From positions 475,738 to 539,737 of the forward strand of contig CAWJJO010000013.1 of NCBI GenBank assembly GCA_963843285.1: DNA of 64,000 nt, read 5' to 3'. Each line of letters begins with the position of its first letter. Positions within the stretch are counted from its first letter, which is position 1. A program made the position numbers and the translations under genes. Below the pieces are notes generated by a model. That model was not told the origin of the DNA, did not search any database, and saw only the letters and a program-made list of their open reading frames with translations. This stretch comes from CAZDDB01 sp963843285. Lineage in GTDB: Bacteria; Acidobacteriota; HRBIN11; JAKEFK01. Positions 35,584 to 44,413 of the stretch are shown here, piece by piece.

Positions 35584-37305
35584 CTACATCTTCTTAGACG
35601 GCTCCCCCGGTTCATGCCCCTCTTGAAAAACGGTCATACCGGTGACCTTATTTTTGGAATCGACATCAAATCGAAGCCAGGTTGCAGTCCCTTCGTAGAA
35701 GAATTCAGTCTGCGACATCGGCCGAATCGGACGCGGCGCGGTTTCACCACGCTGAGTATAAAGAATGTTACCGGCTTTTATTACACGGCGAGATTCTTTC
35801 TCATTGATCTTGTAGACGCCAACATAGCCATTCAATACTTCATCCGGAACCGAAACGATCTTACGCGGGGCAATGAAAGCATCCACTTTGATCGAGGTTC
35901 GATTTTTTGCGAGCTTCTCGCCGCGCATAAATGTTTTCATCGCGATCAGAATCTCCGGCGAAGAGAGAAACAACGGATCGCTGTGACCGGCTCCATCGAT
36001 CACCAGCTGCTGCGCTTTCTTCAAATACGGCAATACCTCTTCCGCGTTTGACGGAGGGGTACGTCCGTCCAGTGTCCCGCTGATCAAAAGCACGGGGATA
36101 TCCGATCGAACGGGTTTTCGAAACTCATCTCCCAAATCGAATCCGGCCGGACAGATCTCCGGAAACGGAAAATCGATCGCGTCACCGAGCGTAGTACTTT
36201 GCGCCTGTTGCGCAATTTTCTGAAGCCAGCTCCGGTCCACTCCGGAAGCACAATCCATAGCAACGGACATGGCGTTTGGCGCTTCTCCGATCCGGTTTTG
36301 GGCGCTTAACAAAGCGAGCGCAGTCCAATCTCCGTGCTCCAACCGGGATATGAAATCAGGCATGCCGGCAAAGGTCTGAGGTCCGACCAGCATCTGTGCG
36401 AGCGCGAATTGCAAATCGAATTTTCCTACCTGAATTTCTACAGTCATCCCGTTTTGCGGATGTGTTAGTGAAACAGTCTGCGGCTTCTCTTCCAATTGTT
36501 TCTTCAAATTATTGACTGAGTCAACTAAATTGGGAACCACCGCTCCAACTTTCGCATCCTTTCTCGCGAGTTCTCCGATCTTTTCCAGCAGCGCTTGTTG
36601 ATCCGACGGAAGCTTATAGGTGTGATGAAGCGGTTCGACACCCGCCAGAATCGCGCGATCGATGCGATCGCCGTAATACTTCATGAATGCGAAAGTCAGA
36701 TGCGTGCCGTAGCTGATTCCCCAGAGAGTTAGACGAGGCGCCTTCAGGGCGATCCGCAGGTCATTTAGATCGGCGGCGTTTTCGCGAGTATTGTACGCCG
36801 TGAGATCAATTCCCTGTTGGTTCAGTCGCTGGAAACATTTTCCCTCAGCATCCGCAAGGACTTTACCTGCCGTGACACGATCCGCCGGTTTGGAAAGTGG
36901 GACCATGTACTGCTCCTTACAGTCAAGATCAGGCTCGGACAATCCCGTCCCTCTCTGATCAAAGGCGATGACATCGCCGAATTCCCGCATCGCAATGAAC
37001 AACGGGAATCGCGCGCCGCGAGCCGCATCAATTCCAGATCCGCCAGGTCCCCCGGCAAGGTAAACGATCGGAGACTTCTCGCCTTTTGAAGTGCTTGCAA
37101 ATTTGACAAAACGAAGCGTGATCGTGCGAGAGCTCTTCCCGCTACGGTTTTCCAGTACGACCAGTTCTCCTACCTCAGCTTGAACCTTTTCACCATTTCC
37201 TGCTTCAAATTCGTATGGTTTCAAAGTCAGTTGAGGTTGATCCGTTCCTTCAGCAACTGAAAACCAAACGACGAGAGCTAGGATAGATATCAAAACATTT
37301 CGCAT
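35584..37305 (-). CDS. Secreted alpha/beta hydrolase, S33 peptidase type
   Basis: The 573-residue protein has a signal peptide (residues 1-19) and an S33 (tripeptidyl aminopeptidase/prolyl iminopeptidase-like) fold: 'IVYLAGGPGGSGI' oxyanion region, 'FDQRGTGLSEPDLDC', nucleophile elbow 'GISYGT' (about residue 180), 'VLLISGTLDGRTPP' with the acid residue, and 'DGAGHSD' with the histidine. A C-terminal extension of about 120 residues is a lipocalin-like or DUF3471-like tail. GGAGGT precedes the ATG. It probably removes N-terminal residues from peptides outside the cytoplasm. The region upstream to 37429 holds only a promoter-sized gap. Confidence 0.88.
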   Translation of the reverse strand: MRNVLISILALVVWFSVAEGTDQPQLTLKPYEFEAGNGEKVQAEVGELVVLENRSGKSSRTITLRFVKFASTSKGEKSPIVYLAGGPGGSGIDAARGARFPLFIAMREFGDVIAFDQRGTGLSEPDLDCKEQYMVPLSKPADRVTAGKVLADAEGKCFQRLNQQGIDLTAYNTRENAADLNDLRIALKAPRLTLWGISYGTHLTFAFMKYYGDRIDRAILAGVEPLHHTYKLPSDQQALLEKIGELARKDAKVGAVVPNLVDSVNNLKKQLEEKPQTVSLTHPQNGMTVEIQVGKFDLQFALAQMLVGPQTFAGMPDFISRLEHGDWTALALLSAQNRIGEAPNAMSVAMDCASGVDRSWLQKIAQQAQSTTLGDAIDFPFPEICPAGFDLGDEFRKPVRSDIPVLLISGTLDGRTPPSNAEEVLPYLKKAQQLVIDGAGHSDPLFLSSPEILIAMKTFMRGEKLAKNRTSIKVDAFIAPRKIVSVPDEVLNGYVGVYKINEKESRRVIKAGNILYTQRGETAPRPIRPMSQTEFFYEGTATWLRFDVDSKNKVTGMTVFQEGHEPGEPSKKM

Positions 37306-37429
37306 ACAGGACCTCCATTTTCAGACAATACGATGCGGCCGGCGCTGGAACTGTATTCACCCGGTCAACGTCTCAAAGATTCGGTGAAATGCTCCGGAGC
37401 AGCACAATGCGCATGCTAGACTACTTTCT

Positions 37430-39121
37430 ATGACCCGCCGGACCGCGTTCTTCCTGTGCGTGATGTTCTCTGCAGCTTACGTTTGCGCTGCTGGGCTCAT
37501 CGATCAATCAGATTTCCTGATGAAGGTGGGAGACGATTCACGGTGGGCTCAACCTTCGTGGGATGATCGCGACTGGACTCCAGTTCAATTCCAGCTGGCT
37601 CCGCAAGCAAACGATATCGTTTGGTTCCGGGCGAAAATCCGGCTACTCCCCGGGCATTTCATCGCAGGGCATCCTCTTGGAGTCTACTTCGCGGCGCTGG
37701 CCTCCCATGAAATCTACTGGGATGGCTTTCTCATAGGCCGTGGCGGCAAGCCGGCAAGAGTCGCCCGGGAGGAAGTTCCAGGGCCGATTCAGACTCACTA
37801 TGTTCTGCCGGAACGTCTGGCAACACCTGGCGTGCATACGGTCGCCGTGCGCACCTCCGCCCATCAACGGCATTTCAAGCCGTTCAGCGGATACTGGATG
37901 CTGCTGATAGGCGACTACGACGTGATTGTAGATTTAGGAAGATACACGACCTCTGTTTCGCTGATTTCTCTGAGCGGAATGATCCTCGTTTCGATCATCG
38001 CCTTTCTTCTCTTCCTGATTGATCGAGGAGACAGATCGTACTTGCTTCTCGCGTTGCTAGGAGTTGTCGCGGCTCTGCTTTTGGTTGCGGAAGCGTGGCG
38101 AAACCTGTTCGGTTATACATACAACTGGCATCTCTTACGTCTCTCGATCATTACGGGACTGACTGCGCTTTTAAATTTGCTTTTGCTGCTCTTTGTGATC
38201 CTCCGGTTTCCGGGGAGGCGCGGCAAATTGTTTCTTTTGATCGCACTGTCCGGATTTGCTCTCAGCATGCTCGCTCCCGGATGGGATGAAAAATCCCTTG
38301 CCATGTTTCTGATTGGAATTACGCTCTCCCTAACCTGGACGATTCGCGCGGCAATAGATCGACGCCGCGGAAGCTGGCTCGCGGTCATCGGCCTGGCTAC
38401 TACAGGAATAGTATTATATTGGAGGCCTTTCCTGTTCGCGGACCTGACGGTGTATTTTGGAATTGATTTTCTTCTTCTTTGTTTGCTCGCCTCGCATGTT
38501 TTGCAGGTCCGTCAGGCCAGAATGGAGCGCGAAAAAGCCCGGTTGAAGTCGGCCCGTCTGGAAATTGAGCTGCTGAAGAAACATATCCAGCCTCACTATC
38601 TCATGAATACATTGACTGCATTGGCGGAATGGATTGAACAGGAACCGAAGGAAGCGGCAAGAATGATTCAGTCCCTCTCAGATGAATTTCGAATTCTATC
38701 GGAAGTCTCTCATCGCACGCTGATTCCGCTCAAAGATGAGATCCGGCTGTGTTCCAGCCATCTTGAAATCATGAGCAAGCGCAAAGGAAGAGAATTTGTG
38801 CTTTCCGTTAACGGGAGCGATCCGGAATCTATGGTTCCGCCTGCGGTGTTTCATACCCTAGTGGAAAACGCAGTCATCCACAACAAATATTCGTCGCAGC
38901 TCATCGAATTTCATTTGAGTGTCCAAAAAGAGAATGGAGTGAACCATTACACGCTGGAAGCGCCGCTGGGAAATCTTGCCCAAACGCCGCAAGTAACGAA
39001 AGAGGGCACCGGATTTCTATACATCAAGGCAAGGTTGCAGGAGAGTTATGGAGATCGATGGAGATTCCGGGCCGGAAGCGACGCCGGAGTCTGGAAGAAC
39101 GAAATCTGGATTCCGGCGTAG
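37430..39121 (+). CDS. LytS-type sensor histidine kinase with 7-helix and extracytoplasmic jelly-roll input
   Basis: The 563-residue kinase has a signal peptide, then a galactose-binding-like beta domain (about residues 30-150: 'WAQPSWDDRDWTPVQFQL', 'VWFRAKIRLL'), seven membrane helices (160-360), a coiled coil ('MEREKARLKSARLEIELL'), the H-box 'IQPHYLMNTLTAL' and N-box 'LVENAVIHN'. This is a 7TMR-DISM sensor layout. The ligand is likely a small sugar or carboxylate (inference). It pairs with the LytTR regulator at 39183. Confidence 0.92.
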   Translation: MTRRTAFFLCVMFSAAYVCAAGLIDQSDFLMKVGDDSRWAQPSWDDRDWTPVQFQLAPQANDIVWFRAKIRLLPGHFIAGHPLGVYFAALASHEIYWDGFLIGRGGKPARVAREEVPGPIQTHYVLPERLATPGVHTVAVRTSAHQRHFKPFSGYWMLLIGDYDVIVDLGRYTTSVSLISLSGMILVSIIAFLLFLIDRGDRSYLLLALLGVVAALLLVAEAWRNLFGYTYNWHLLRLSIITGLTALLNLLLLLFVILRFPGRRGKLFLLIALSGFALSMLAPGWDEKSLAMFLIGITLSLTWTIRAAIDRRRGSWLAVIGLATTGIVLYWRPFLFADLTVYFGIDFLLLCLLASHVLQVRQARMEREKARLKSARLEIELLKKHIQPHYLMNTLTALAEWIEQEPKEAARMIQSLSDEFRILSEVSHRTLIPLKDEIRLCSSHLEIMSKRKGREFVLSVNGSDPESMVPPAVFHTLVENAVIHNKYSSQLIEFHLSVQKENGVNHYTLEAPLGNLAQTPQVTKEGTGFLYIKARLQESYGDRWRFRAGSDAGVWKNEIWIPA

Positions 39122-39160
39122 CGGTTTGTAACGCCGGCGTCCCGCCGGCCAGATCCAGCA
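39121..39160. repeat. Interspersed hairpin repeat
   Basis: 'gcggtttgtaacgccggcgtcccgccggcc' is a half unit of the repeat family, 60 bases long, between the LytS kinase and its regulator. Confidence 0.75.
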
Positions 39161-39182
39161 AGATCGCCGAGGAAAAAATATC

Positions 39183-39884
39183 ATGAAAATACTGGTCATA
39201 GAAGATGAACGAATCGTTGCTCAGCGGTTGATTCGAATGATCCATCAGATTCTGGGAAAAGACGGTGCATCCATCCGGCATCAGGAAGATTTGTACGATG
39301 GGCTTGCCTATATCCGCGAACATCCGATCGATCTTCTCTTTCTCGATTTGAATTTGAACGGCTCTGACGGTTTTCACATTCTTGCAGAAGCTGTATCGAG
39401 ATCCTTTCGCACGATCATCGTATCCGCTCACGCCGGGCAGGCGATCCGTGCTTTCGAATATGGAGTTACGGATTTCATCGCAAAGCCGTTTACGGAAGAA
39501 CGTTTACGAAAAGCATTGGAGCGCGTGACGGATCCGCAGGCAACGGATCGCAGGCAACTCAGATTTCTTGCAGTCCGAAACGGGCATGAGATCCGGTCAA
39601 TCCCGATTTCTGAAATTCTCTATTTGAAAGGGGCGGACGACTATTCTGAAATTCACTGCAAGGACGGTTCGATCCATCTGTATGACAAGACTCTGCGGAA
39701 CCTCGAAACATCAATGCCTGACGGTTTTCAACGGCTTCATCGTTCCTACCTGGTAAACATGACGTATGTTGCCGGACAGGAAAATCAGGCAGGCAGCCGC
39801 TATCATGTGATTCTCACCAATGGAGAAAAACTACAGCTGAGCCGGAGAAAAATCCATTTCTTACGCGCCCTCTTAAATTCTTAA
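39183..39884 (+). CDS. LytTR-family response regulator
   Basis: The 233-residue protein has a receiver ('ILVIEDERIVAQRLIRMI', 'IDLLFLDLNLNGSDGFHIL' with phospho-Asp, 'VTDFIAKPF' with Lys) and LytTR output ('EILYLKGADDYSEIHCKDGS', 'FQRLHRSYLVNMTYV', 'LQLSRRKIHFLRALL'). It belongs with the kinase at 37430, separated by a hairpin repeat, so the two are likely co-transcribed with possible attenuation between them. Confidence 0.96.
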   Translation: MKILVIEDERIVAQRLIRMIHQILGKDGASIRHQEDLYDGLAYIREHPIDLLFLDLNLNGSDGFHILAEAVSRSFRTIIVSAHAGQAIRAFEYGVTDFIAKPFTEERLRKALERVTDPQATDRRQLRFLAVRNGHEIRSIPISEILYLKGADDYSEIHCKDGSIHLYDKTLRNLETSMPDGFQRLHRSYLVNMTYVAGQENQAGSRYHVILTNGEKLQLSRRKIHFLRALLNS

Positions 39885-40008
39885 AGAAGGACTTCCCTTC
39901 CCAATGAGCCATTCACCGATGCGGTGAGGCATTCACCGATGGAGATCTATCCATCGCCATCCGACATCGTATTTTCTTTACGTGCAAGAAAGAATTTCGG
40001 GAGGCGCC

Positions 40009-41283
40009 ATGAAATATTTCCTGATGATTGTTTTCCTTTTTCCGCTGTTGTCCGGAAACGAGCCGTCAAGGCAGGTTTACGAATTCTCAAACGGCTTAGT
40101 GTTCAACGGACAGAAATACGAAAAAAAGACTTTCTACTCCGTCGATGGTATTTTTCAATCTCAAAAGCCCAGGCACATAGACAGAACCATTGATCTTACC
40201 GGCAAATATGTCCTTCCTCCTTTCGGTGAAGCGCACAATCACAATGTGGCGGACTCCTCCGGCATCGATGAACTCGTCCATTCGTACCTTACCGGGGGCG
40301 TTTTTTATGTGAAAAACCCGAATTCTTTGCCTCGCCTAACGGCCCCGCTGTCCGGGAAAATCAATTCCCCGGAAACGATCGATGTCATTTTTTCGAATGG
40401 AGGTATTACAGGATCCGGAGGTCATCCGTTGGAAATCGTGGAACGAAATATCCAGAGAGGTATTTGGACCGAAAAAGATGGAGAGGGCGCTTTTTATTTT
40501 GTGATTGATAGCCCCGCAGATCTTGAAAAGAAATGGGGGACGATCCTTTCGGGTCACCCGGATTTTATCAAGACTTACCTGCTCTATTCCGAAGAATACG
40601 AGACGCGAAAAAATGACAAATCCTACCGAGGATGGAGAGGGCTGGATCCCATGCTGCTCCCCGCGATTGTCCGGCGCGCTCATGAGTCAAAGTTACGCGT
40701 TTCTACTCATGTAGAATCCGCTGCAGACTTTCACTATGCGCTCGCGGCTGGAGTGGATGAGATTAACCATCTCCCGGGTTTCAGGCCAGAAAAGGAGAAT
40801 CCCGCAAATTATCAACATATCGATCGCTACCGGATATCGGAAGAGGACGCTGTCCTTGCCGCAAAACAAAATGTAGTTGTCGTCACTACTGTGGGTGATC
40901 TCCTGGAGGTCCTGGACAGCATCGAGACAGGCAGCCCACAAACGGAGCTTGCCGATGCGGTTCGCGAACTTGTGAAAGAGAATCTGTCGATACTCGCAAG
41001 GCACAAGGTACGTGTGGCGATCGGTAGCGATAAATATTCCGGCACATCACTTTCCGAAGCGATCGAATTGTCGAAGTTGAAGATTTTTGACAACGCAACC
41101 CTTCTGCGTATGTGGTGTGAAGTGACTCCACAAGCGATTTTCCTAAATCGAAAAATAGGACGAATCGCGGATGGGTATGAAGCGAGCTTTCTAGTTCTCA
41201 GCGCTGATCCTATCCAGGATTTCTCAAATGTGAAGGCGATTGAAATGCGCGTGAAGGAAGGCCATATTCTTTCGGAAGATTGA
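40009..41283 (+). CDS. Secreted amidohydrolase, imidazolonepropionase-like
   Basis: The 424-residue protein begins with a signal peptide ('KYFLMIVFLFPLLSG'). The 'LPPFGEAHNHNVAD' segment holds the HxH metal motif of amidohydrolases; 'KLRVSTHVES' provides another histidine and 'VAIGSDKYSG' the catalytic Asp. GGGAGG precedes the ATG. The C-terminal 140 codons (40852-41272) are present as a near-identical second copy at 48617-49036. The enzyme may hydrolyse cyclic amides or dipeptides; no specific substrate evident. Confidence 0.85.
   Translation: MKYFLMIVFLFPLLSGNEPSRQVYEFSNGLVFNGQKYEKKTFYSVDGIFQSQKPRHIDRTIDLTGKYVLPPFGEAHNHNVADSSGIDELVHSYLTGGVFYVKNPNSLPRLTAPLSGKINSPETIDVIFSNGGITGSGGHPLEIVERNIQRGIWTEKDGEGAFYFVIDSPADLEKKWGTILSGHPDFIKTYLLYSEEYETRKNDKSYRGWRGLDPMLLPAIVRRAHESKLRVSTHVESAADFHYALAAGVDEINHLPGFRPEKENPANYQHIDRYRISEEDAVLAAKQNVVVVTTVGDLLEVLDSIETGSPQTELADAVRELVKENLSILARHKVRVAIGSDKYSGTSLSEAIELSKLKIFDNATLLRMWCEVTPQAIFLNRKIGRIADGYEASFLVLSADPIQDFSNVKAIEMRVKEGHILSED
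40852..41272 (+). repeat. Left copy of 420-bp direct repeat
   Basis: This end of the amidohydrolase gene recurs at 48617-49036 with three substitutions by eye comparison (one near 41145, one near 41257, one near 41268). The two copies are in the same orientation, 7,765 bases apart, bracketing the operon between them. Confidence 0.95.
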
Positions 41284-41540
41284 TTCTTCACGCAGCAATT
41301 GGACATAGAAACTCCTTGTCCTCCTATCTTTCGTTTGACAAATAAAGGCGCTATTAGTACAATTGCTTTCCTAATTAAAATCCTAATATTTGTTTTCTAA
41401 CACATTTATCATTAGACTAGGATCGCGCTAACGTGCGAATCGAATTACACATCGTTACACTCTTCTATCCCTTTCAAGTTCCTGACCGGGAGGCAACTGT
41501 GTAACCTGCTTTTAAGACTTTCGATTCTGCGAAATTCAGA
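41284..41540. other. AT-rich gap between amidohydrolase and sigma-54 activator
   Basis: Only short runs of A and T ('aattaaaatcctaatatttg', 'cacatttatcattagac') are seen in this 257-base stretch. It marks the left edge of the island, where sequence stops matching the right repeat copy. It presumably carries the activator's promoter, but no clear -10/-35 pair is defined. Confidence 0.5.
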
Positions 41541-42926
41541 TTGCAATACAAACCAATGATCGCGCAGGCATCGTGTTATTTTTTTTGCAGGGCTACGCAT
41601 GACCAGGAGACGATCCTGCGGTCCATAGCACAGGCCGGAGCTTCTGTCTCGCTCGGTGATCCTGTCAATACGAAAGGAGCGGCGGTTGTCTTCTTTGATG
41701 ACATAACCGATCGCGTCTTTGACTTCCTTCAGCAAATGAGCCGGCAAGGCCAAAGGCGAGTCCTTGCGGTTTCCATCAACGATAAAGGACTGTCGGCCGA
41801 TCAGGTGTGGGCGTTTACTCATTCGGGCGCCTCCGACGTTATTTGCTGGTCCTCGCAAGGCCTCGCGCAACGGATTGCTGCCCGACTGTGTCGTTGGGAT
41901 CAGATAGAAAGCCTGCTAGATTCACCGAGGGTGCAGAATTTTCTTGTCGGGCATAGCTCTTCCTGGATTTGTATCTTGCGTCAAATTATGGAAGTTGCAC
42001 ACTTCACGAATTCCTCCATTCTCATCGTAGGTGAAACAGGAACCGGAAAAGAAGCTGTGGCCTGCTTGATTCATGACCTGAATCAGCGGCCGGACAAACG
42101 GGAGATGGTAATCGTTGACTGCACAACGATCGTTCCCGAATTATCGGGCAGCGAATTCTTCGGCCATGAGCGTGGAGCATTTACGAGCGCGTTTTCCTCC
42201 CGGGACGGGGCCTTCGCCCTGGCACATCTGGGAACTTTGTTCCTTGATGAAGTCAGTGAGCTTCCACTTACGCTTCAAGCACAGCTCCTACGTGTGATCC
42301 ATGAACATTCTTTCAAGAGAGTAGGCGGCAATTCCTGGCAAAAAACGCTTTTCAACCTTGTTTGCGCAAGCAACAAAGATCTGACCGAAGAAGTGAAGCA
42401 GGGCCGGTTCAGGCACGATCTTTATCATCGCCTGGCAAACTGGACTTTCAGACTGCCTGCACTTCGGGAACGCATGGATGACATTTCGTCCCTGGCGCAA
42501 CACTTCTTAAGGCAATTGCAGGGGGATCAGAAACCGCTCGAATTTGATCAGGCTGTACGAGATTACATCTTACACCGCGAATATCCCGGAAATGTTCGAG
42601 AGCTCAAACAGCTCATTTCGCGAATCATGGATCGACACGTAGGGCCAGGCGTAATCACCGCGGGTGATCTTCCTGAAGAGGAACGCTCAAAAACTCCTGC
42701 AGAAGGGTTACATTGGCGTGGTGATTCGTTTAAGTTGAGCATTCAGACTGCGCTTGAGCTGGGAATCGGATTGAAAAAACTTTCTCGCCTCACTGAAGAG
42801 ACCGCCGTAGAAGTCGCGCTCGAAGAAGAGAACGGGAATTTGCGACGCGCAGCGCGAAAGCTGCAAATCAGTCAACGCGCCCTTCAAATGCGGCGCGCGG
42901 AAACGCGCAAGAAGTACTCAGCATAG
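41541..42926 (+). CDS. Sigma-54-dependent activator with pseudo-receiver and GAFTSA loop
   Basis: The 461-residue protein has an N-terminal receiver-shaped region (about 1-125) without a clear phospho-Asp or conserved Lys, an AAA+ domain with 'LIVGETGTGKEAV' (Walker A), 'FFGHERGAFTSA' (L1 loop touching sigma-54), 'LFLDEVSELPL' and 'RLPALRERMDD', and a C-terminal Fis-like helix ('NLRRAARKLQISQRALQM'). The conserved loop GAFTSA keeps the Phe-Thr needed for sigma-54 contact. The gene faces, and overlaps by nine bases, the last gene of the operon at 42918-48341, which has a sigma-54-type promoter, so it is the likely activator (inference). Confidence 0.9.
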   Translation: MQYKPMIAQASCYFFCRATHDQETILRSIAQAGASVSLGDPVNTKGAAVVFFDDITDRVFDFLQQMSRQGQRRVLAVSINDKGLSADQVWAFTHSGASDVICWSSQGLAQRIAARLCRWDQIESLLDSPRVQNFLVGHSSSWICILRQIMEVAHFTNSSILIVGETGTGKEAVACLIHDLNQRPDKREMVIVDCTTIVPELSGSEFFGHERGAFTSAFSSRDGAFALAHLGTLFLDEVSELPLTLQAQLLRVIHEHSFKRVGGNSWQKTLFNLVCASNKDLTEEVKQGRFRHDLYHRLANWTFRLPALRERMDDISSLAQHFLRQLQGDQKPLEFDQAVRDYILHREYPGNVRELKQLISRIMDRHVGPGVITAGDLPEEERSKTPAEGLHWRGDSFKLSIQTALELGIGLKKLSRLTEETAVEVALEEENGNLRRAARKLQISQRALQMRRAETRKKYSA

Positions 42927-43703
42927 GGTCATGGGACTAAAGCCGGCAAATCTTGCTTTTTGTGCCGGTCGGGAACGAACCCCGGAAATCAATCGAAGAA
43001 AATTCCCGCCAAGAATCAGAGCCTGTTCAGATGGACTGAGGTTCAAAGCGCGTATTTTGGCCACCTCCAGTCCAGGATGAAGCCACGGCCCGTCCGAACC
43101 AAACAATATTTTCTTTGCCCCGGCTCTTCTCACTGCTTCCGCCAACACATCGAATCGCCGAACACCTGCCGTGTCTGCATAAATGTTGGGATGCCGTACC
43201 AGATGATCGATCAGGGCGATTTGCGCGCTCCAATCATCGGCGAAACTGCCGAGATGAGGAATGATGAACGGCACATCAGGGTATTCACTTGCCAGCAGTT
43301 CAACAACAGACACCTCACCGACGATATCGTAAAGAACCGGCAAGGCGTACGCTCTGGCTGCTTCACAGATTTCCCGTGAGATGCGCGCATCGTGACGGTG
43401 TACCTTGATACCCACAAAGTGAAAACGATGAACGGCTTCCTGCAGCATCGGACAAATCCGGCCGCGATCACGATCGGCATGGACAAACGCAAAACCATAA
43501 AATCTGTTCGGGCGACTCGTTATGATTCGCGCTATTTGCCGGTTGGCAATCGAATAATCCGAATGGAAAGCTGCAAAGATTGCAGTTCGATCAATTCCAG
43601 CTGTCGAAGCCCTGCGAAGATAGAGCTCCAGCGGGGCGGCCGTGTCCCAGGGTCCGGTCAATCCATCACCCTTTCCAGCGTGACAATGGCAATCGATGAT
43701 CAT
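42918..43703 (-). CDS. Amidohydrolase-2 family hydrolase
   Basis: The 261-residue TIM-barrel protein has 'IIDCHCHAG' (HxH metal ligands) at its start, 'GIKVHRHD', 'PFIIPHLGSF' with a histidine, and 'KILFGSDGPWLHP' with the catalytic Asp. These are amidohydrolase-2 family marks. Enzymes of the family are decarboxylases or hydrolases of cyclic or aromatic carboxylates. It is 18 bases after the M15 gene in the same direction, the last gene in the island operon, and converges on the sigma-54 activator. Confidence 0.85.
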   Translation of the reverse strand: MIIDCHCHAGKGDGLTGPWDTAAPLELYLRRASTAGIDRTAIFAAFHSDYSIANRQIARIITSRPNRFYGFAFVHADRDRGRICPMLQEAVHRFHFVGIKVHRHDARISREICEAARAYALPVLYDIVGEVSVVELLASEYPDVPFIIPHLGSFADDWSAQIALIDHLVRHPNIYADTAGVRRFDVLAEAVRRAGAKKILFGSDGPWLHPGLEVAKIRALNLSPSEQALILGGNFLRLISGVRSRPAQKARFAGFSPMTLC

Positions 43704-43721
43704 AACTAGACCCTGGGATTC

Positions 43722-44390
43722 TCAAATAATCTCTACGGTCTCGCCCTGCGATTCGAAATTGAATCCTTCGTCTTCGTATATTTCTTCAAATGGCAAGCCG
43801 GACTCAAACTGTTTTTGTTTTGGAGAAGGTGGATTGTATTCCCAGTGCCACGGTTCCGGCGGGTATGGATAAAACCCGAATCTCCGCGCATTTGCGAGCA
43901 GCCATTTGTACGCCGGCAACCGCCGCAGATTCTCTGCGTTCTTGCTGCTGTTCGTGCCGCCTAAAAAGAAGTCGATAGCTCTTCCCGTTTGATGCACGCT
44001 TCCTTTCGGCGGGGCCACCCATCTGCGCGCAATTTGTGGTGACTGATATCTGGCAAGTGCAGCTTTCCATAGCTCCAATTGCCTTTCGCGACTTCGATAA
44101 CCCGAGACAACAAGCAACAGCGGGTGCTTGATGCCGGTTGCACGTGCAGCAGCAACGAGAGCTTTCCAGGCACGGGCTGCATACTTGTGTAGTTGGATGT
44201 TTTTTCCACCGACTCCGCGAAAGGTGACTAGATCGATAATCTTAGGCGGTGTCTTATCCCGGATTCTTCCGCCTCCCGGCCTTTCCACAGGAATCCGCAC
44301 AAATTCTTGTTCGTATGATTCTTCAAATACGCTCTCATTCTCGTAGATCGATTCTTGCAGATCGCTTTCAAAATCGAAGTCGCGTCTCAT
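43722..44390 (-). CDS. M15-family D,D-carboxypeptidase-like peptidase with acidic FxFES termini
   Basis: The 222-residue protein has an M15 (VanY-like) zinc peptidase core: 'VVSGYRSRERQLELW' (about 95-109), 'GSVHQTGRAIDF' with the H133/D140 zinc ligands, and 'PWHWEY' with H182. The N-terminus (residues 1-36) is acidic and Phe-rich with DFDFES (4-9), and the C-terminus ends in GFNFES (209-214), the same motif as in the acidic protein at 48341. There is no signal peptide, so export would need an unusual route. GGAGGTGGACG precedes the ATG. The enzyme likely cleaves D-Ala-D-Ala or similar peptide bonds. Confidence 0.9.
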   Translation of the reverse strand: MRRDFDFESDLQESIYENESVFEESYEQEFVRIPVERPGGGRIRDKTPPKIIDLVTFRGVGGKNIQLHKYAARAWKALVAAARATGIKHPLLLVVSGYRSRERQLELWKAALARYQSPQIARRWVAPPKGSVHQTGRAIDFFLGGTNSSKNAENLRRLPAYKWLLANARRFGFYPYPPEPWHWEYNPPSPKQKQFESGLPFEEIYEDEGFNFESQGETVEII

Positions 44391-44413
44391 CGTCCACCTC
44401 CCTTCTCCAGCGG

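Noticed and set aside
39909..39941. Direct repeat 'cattcaccgatg' before the secreted amidohydrolase
   Set aside because: Considered as a LytTR binding site for the adjacent regulator, but spacing (about 20 bases start to start) and sequence do not match known LytTR sites well enough.
41541..42926. Island operon as a phage or integrative element
   Set aside because: No integrase, excisionase, replication or structural genes occur between the direct repeats; the island label rests only on the repeats and gene content.
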